Below are positions 62,484 through 64,000 of a stretch of DNA of 64,000 nt, in pieces. A program made the position numbers and the translations under genes. The notes beneath the pieces were generated by a model. That model searched no databases. It worked only from the letters and a program-made list of their open reading frames with translations, and was not told the origin of the DNA. Position 1 is the first letter of the stretch. Every line of letters starts with the position of its first letter. Origin of the DNA: RFPW01 sp040401595 (GTDB taxonomy: Bacteria; Pseudomonadota; Gammaproteobacteria; Burkholderiales; Burkholderiaceae_E); assembly GCA_040401595.1 (NCBI GenBank), contig JBBAOE010000004.1, forward strand, positions 62,001-126,000, written 5' to 3'.

Positions 62484-64000
62484 TTAGGCCCGTAAGGTCT
62501 GTTCAAGCACGTGCAGCGAGCGGTTGAGTTCGGTATTGCTCTGGCGCTCGCTGCTTATTTTTCGAACTGCATGCAGCACCGTCGTATGGTCGCGTCCACC
62601 AAATAATTCACCAATATCGGGGAGGCTTTTTTGCGTAAGTTCCTTCGCTAGATACATGGCGACCTGACGGGGCAGTGCAATGTTGGCTGGTCGGCGCTTG
62701 GACCCCATATCAGCTACCTTGATTTTATAATAATCAGCAACAGTTTTTTGAATCAATTCGACTGAAATTTGGCCCCGATTGACCGACAACAGTTCACGCA
62801 AGGCGAGCTTCACCAGTTCGAGCGTGATGGGTTGGTTATGAAATGAAGAGTACGCGATAACCTTTCGCAAGGCCCCTTCCAGTTCACGCACGTTTTGACG
62901 CAGATTTTTAGCGATGAAAAACGCGACTTCTTCGCGCAACTCGACTCGACTCGACTCGGCTTTGCGAAGCAAGATGGCGACCCGCATTTCGAGTTCCGGC
63001 GGTTCGATGGCAACGGTCAAACCGTAGTCGAATCGACTGACCAAGCGTTCATCGATGCCTGAAAGCTCTTTGGGGTAGGTGTCACTGGTGATCAGGATCT
63101 GTCGACGTGCCGCCACCAAGGCTTCGAAGGTGTAGAAAAACTCTTCCTGAGTGCGCTGCTTGCCAGCAAAAAACTGGATATCGTCGATCAATAATAAATC
63201 GAGAGAGTGGTAGTACCGTTTGAGTTCATCAAACGCCTTGCGTTGATAGGCCTTCACCACATCTGAGACATATTGTTCAGCGTGAATGTAACGAATTCTC
63301 GCGCCTGGATTGGCTTGTAGCAGAGCATTGCCAACCGCGTGAATCAGATGGGTTTTTCCAAGTCCCACGCCACCGTAGAGAAACAAAGGGTTGTACGAGA
63401 CTCCGGGACGTTGCGCCACTTGCAAGGCGGCAGCGCGCGCCATTTGATTGGCTTTACCTGTGACGAAGGTATCAAAGGTCAGTTCCAGATTGAGTTTGCT
63501 GCGCTCGACGTGGGGGGCCACCTCACGCTCGACCAGGCCCGGCATGAAGGCCAGACGACCTGCGGATTCTTCGTTGGCGTCGAGTTGGCCAATCGAATCC
63601 AGTTGCTGGGGCGCCACCGGCGCGGTGCCGACCATCGGGTCGCCTCCAGCGTTCGCAGTCGATTCTGCAAAGGCGTTTCCTGCGATGTCCCCAGCGCTGT
63701 TCCCGATGGCGTCGACCCTGGCATCGATCGGATTGCCCGCCATCGGCGAGTGGGCAGATGCTGGGTTGGTCTGCGCGGGTGAGCGGGCGTTAGTCGTGGC
63801 GCGAGCGGCTTGAACTTCAAATTGGACCCGAACCGTCGGGTGAATTTCGGCGGCAGCGAGTTCGCCAATGCGCGCGCCGAATTGGGTCCGAATCCAGTCG
63901 AGCTTGAACCGGTTGGGTGCGCCCAGGCGCAGTACATGCTCGCCCTCATCGTAGCCCAGGCACAGTAGGGGCTTAATCCAGGTTTTGTAGAGTTGCGGCG
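62484..64000 (-). CDS. dnaA: Chromosomal replication initiator DnaA (5' end outside window)
   Basis: DnaA binds DnaA boxes and opens the origin. 504 complete codons are present. The frame runs off the right edge, and domain I is partly visible (LYKTWIKPLLCLGYDEGEH; LRLGAPNRFKLDWI). Domain II is a long polar linker. Domain III has Walker A GGVGLGKTHLIHAVGNAL, Walker B LLLIDDIQFFAGK and the sensor SDTYPKELSG. Domain IV has the box-binding GGRDHTTVLHAVRKI. An internal ATG at 63743 is not the start, because domain I coding continues upstream of it. Confidence 0.97.
   Translation of the reverse strand, partial: PQLYKTWIKPLLCLGYDEGEHVLRLGAPNRFKLDWIRTQFGARIGELAAAEIHPTVRVQFEVQAARATTNARSPAQTNPASAHSPMAGNPIDARVDAIGNSAGDIAGNAFAESTANAGGDPMVGTAPVAPQQLDSIGQLDANEESAGRLAFMPGLVEREVAPHVERSKLNLELTFDTFVTGKANQMARAAALQVAQRPGVSYNPLFLYGGVGLGKTHLIHAVGNALLQANPGARIRYIHAEQYVSDVVKAYQRKAFDELKRYYHSLDLLLIDDIQFFAGKQRTQEEFFYTFEALVAARRQILITSDTYPKELSGIDERLVSRFDYGLTVAIEPPELEMRVAILLRKAESSRVELREEVAFFIAKNLRQNVRELEGALRKVIAYSSFHNQPITLELVKLALRELLSVNRGQISVELIQKTVADYYKIKVADMGSKRRPANIALPRQVAMYLAKELTQKSLPDIGELFGGRDHTTVLHAVRKISSERQSNTELNRSLHVLEQTLRA

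Noticed and set aside
63483..63743. ATG at 63743 as dnaA start
   Set aside because: DnaA domain I residues are encoded upstream to the window edge in the same frame.

Overview
The window is one GC-rich chromosomal segment from a betaproteobacterium, most likely Burkholderiales-like. The evidence is gene content and order: metX-metW; a glutathione cluster (gshA of the Acidithiobacillus-type family, gshB) joined to an orphan phosphotransferase system (IIA, HPr, enzyme I); a TorF-like/glnK/amtB nitrogen operon; DUF1840, DUF3429 and DUF3567 proteins; a def-fmt-rsmB-DUF4390-ntrY-ntrX-trkA-trkH string; dprA-topB; and gyrB-dnaN-dnaA at the right edge. The genus cannot be named from sequence alone. 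No rRNA, tRNA, CRISPR array, insertion sequence or prophage was recognised.

Layout. 1-9.2 kb (minus strand): a 3'-truncated fused B12-dependent acyl-CoA mutase (icmF), a DUF3429 membrane protein, metW/metX, ptsI/ptsH/IIA, gshB/gshA and purU. 9.3-12.7 kb: the amtB-glnK-torF operon with a strong terminator, an intercistronic palindrome, and an upstream sigma-54 promoter with NtrC-type sites. 12.8-17.7 kb: ubiK, comM, a decayed paiB, and small or poorly characterised genes. 17.7-25.9 kb: metH, a divergent acyl-CoA synthetase/GNAT fusion, a lipase-like hydrolase and DUF3567. 25.9-36.4 kb: a minus-strand run from def down to a CobW-like protein that has lost its P-loop. 36.5-43.8 kb: dprA, topB, a ChaC-like enzyme, two small unknowns and a DEAD-box helicase. 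44.1-48.9 kb: the prkA-yeaH-spoVR stress module. 48.8-53 kb: a complete four-enzyme D-erythronate catabolic operon (otnK-otnC-otnI-denD). 53-58.3 kb: an ABC exporter, a GST-like protein, an aldo/keto reductase and an MFS-monooxygenase-like fusion. 58.3-64 kb: gyrB, dnaN and a 5'-truncated dnaA, with DnaA boxes between dnaN and dnaA.

Two runs of 100 N (40734-40833 and 51509-51608) are placeholders for assembly gaps. Each lies inside a short tandem repeat that is in frame with a real gene (PEGHI units in the ChaC-like protein; EGA/DGS units near the C-terminus of OtnK). The 100-N length breaks both reading frames artificially. Repeat periodicity predicts lengths that restore them.

Functional threads are nitrogen regulation (glnK-amtB promoter, NtrY/NtrX), methionine and B12 metabolism (metX, metW, metH, icmF), glutathione (gshA, gshB, ChaC-like, GST) and replication initiation. 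The strongest unusual signals are the two coding microsatellites, a 69-residue insert in GyrB, a P-loop-less CobW homologue, likely CTG starts at two CTGA gene junctions, and islands of AT-rich codons inside conserved genes.
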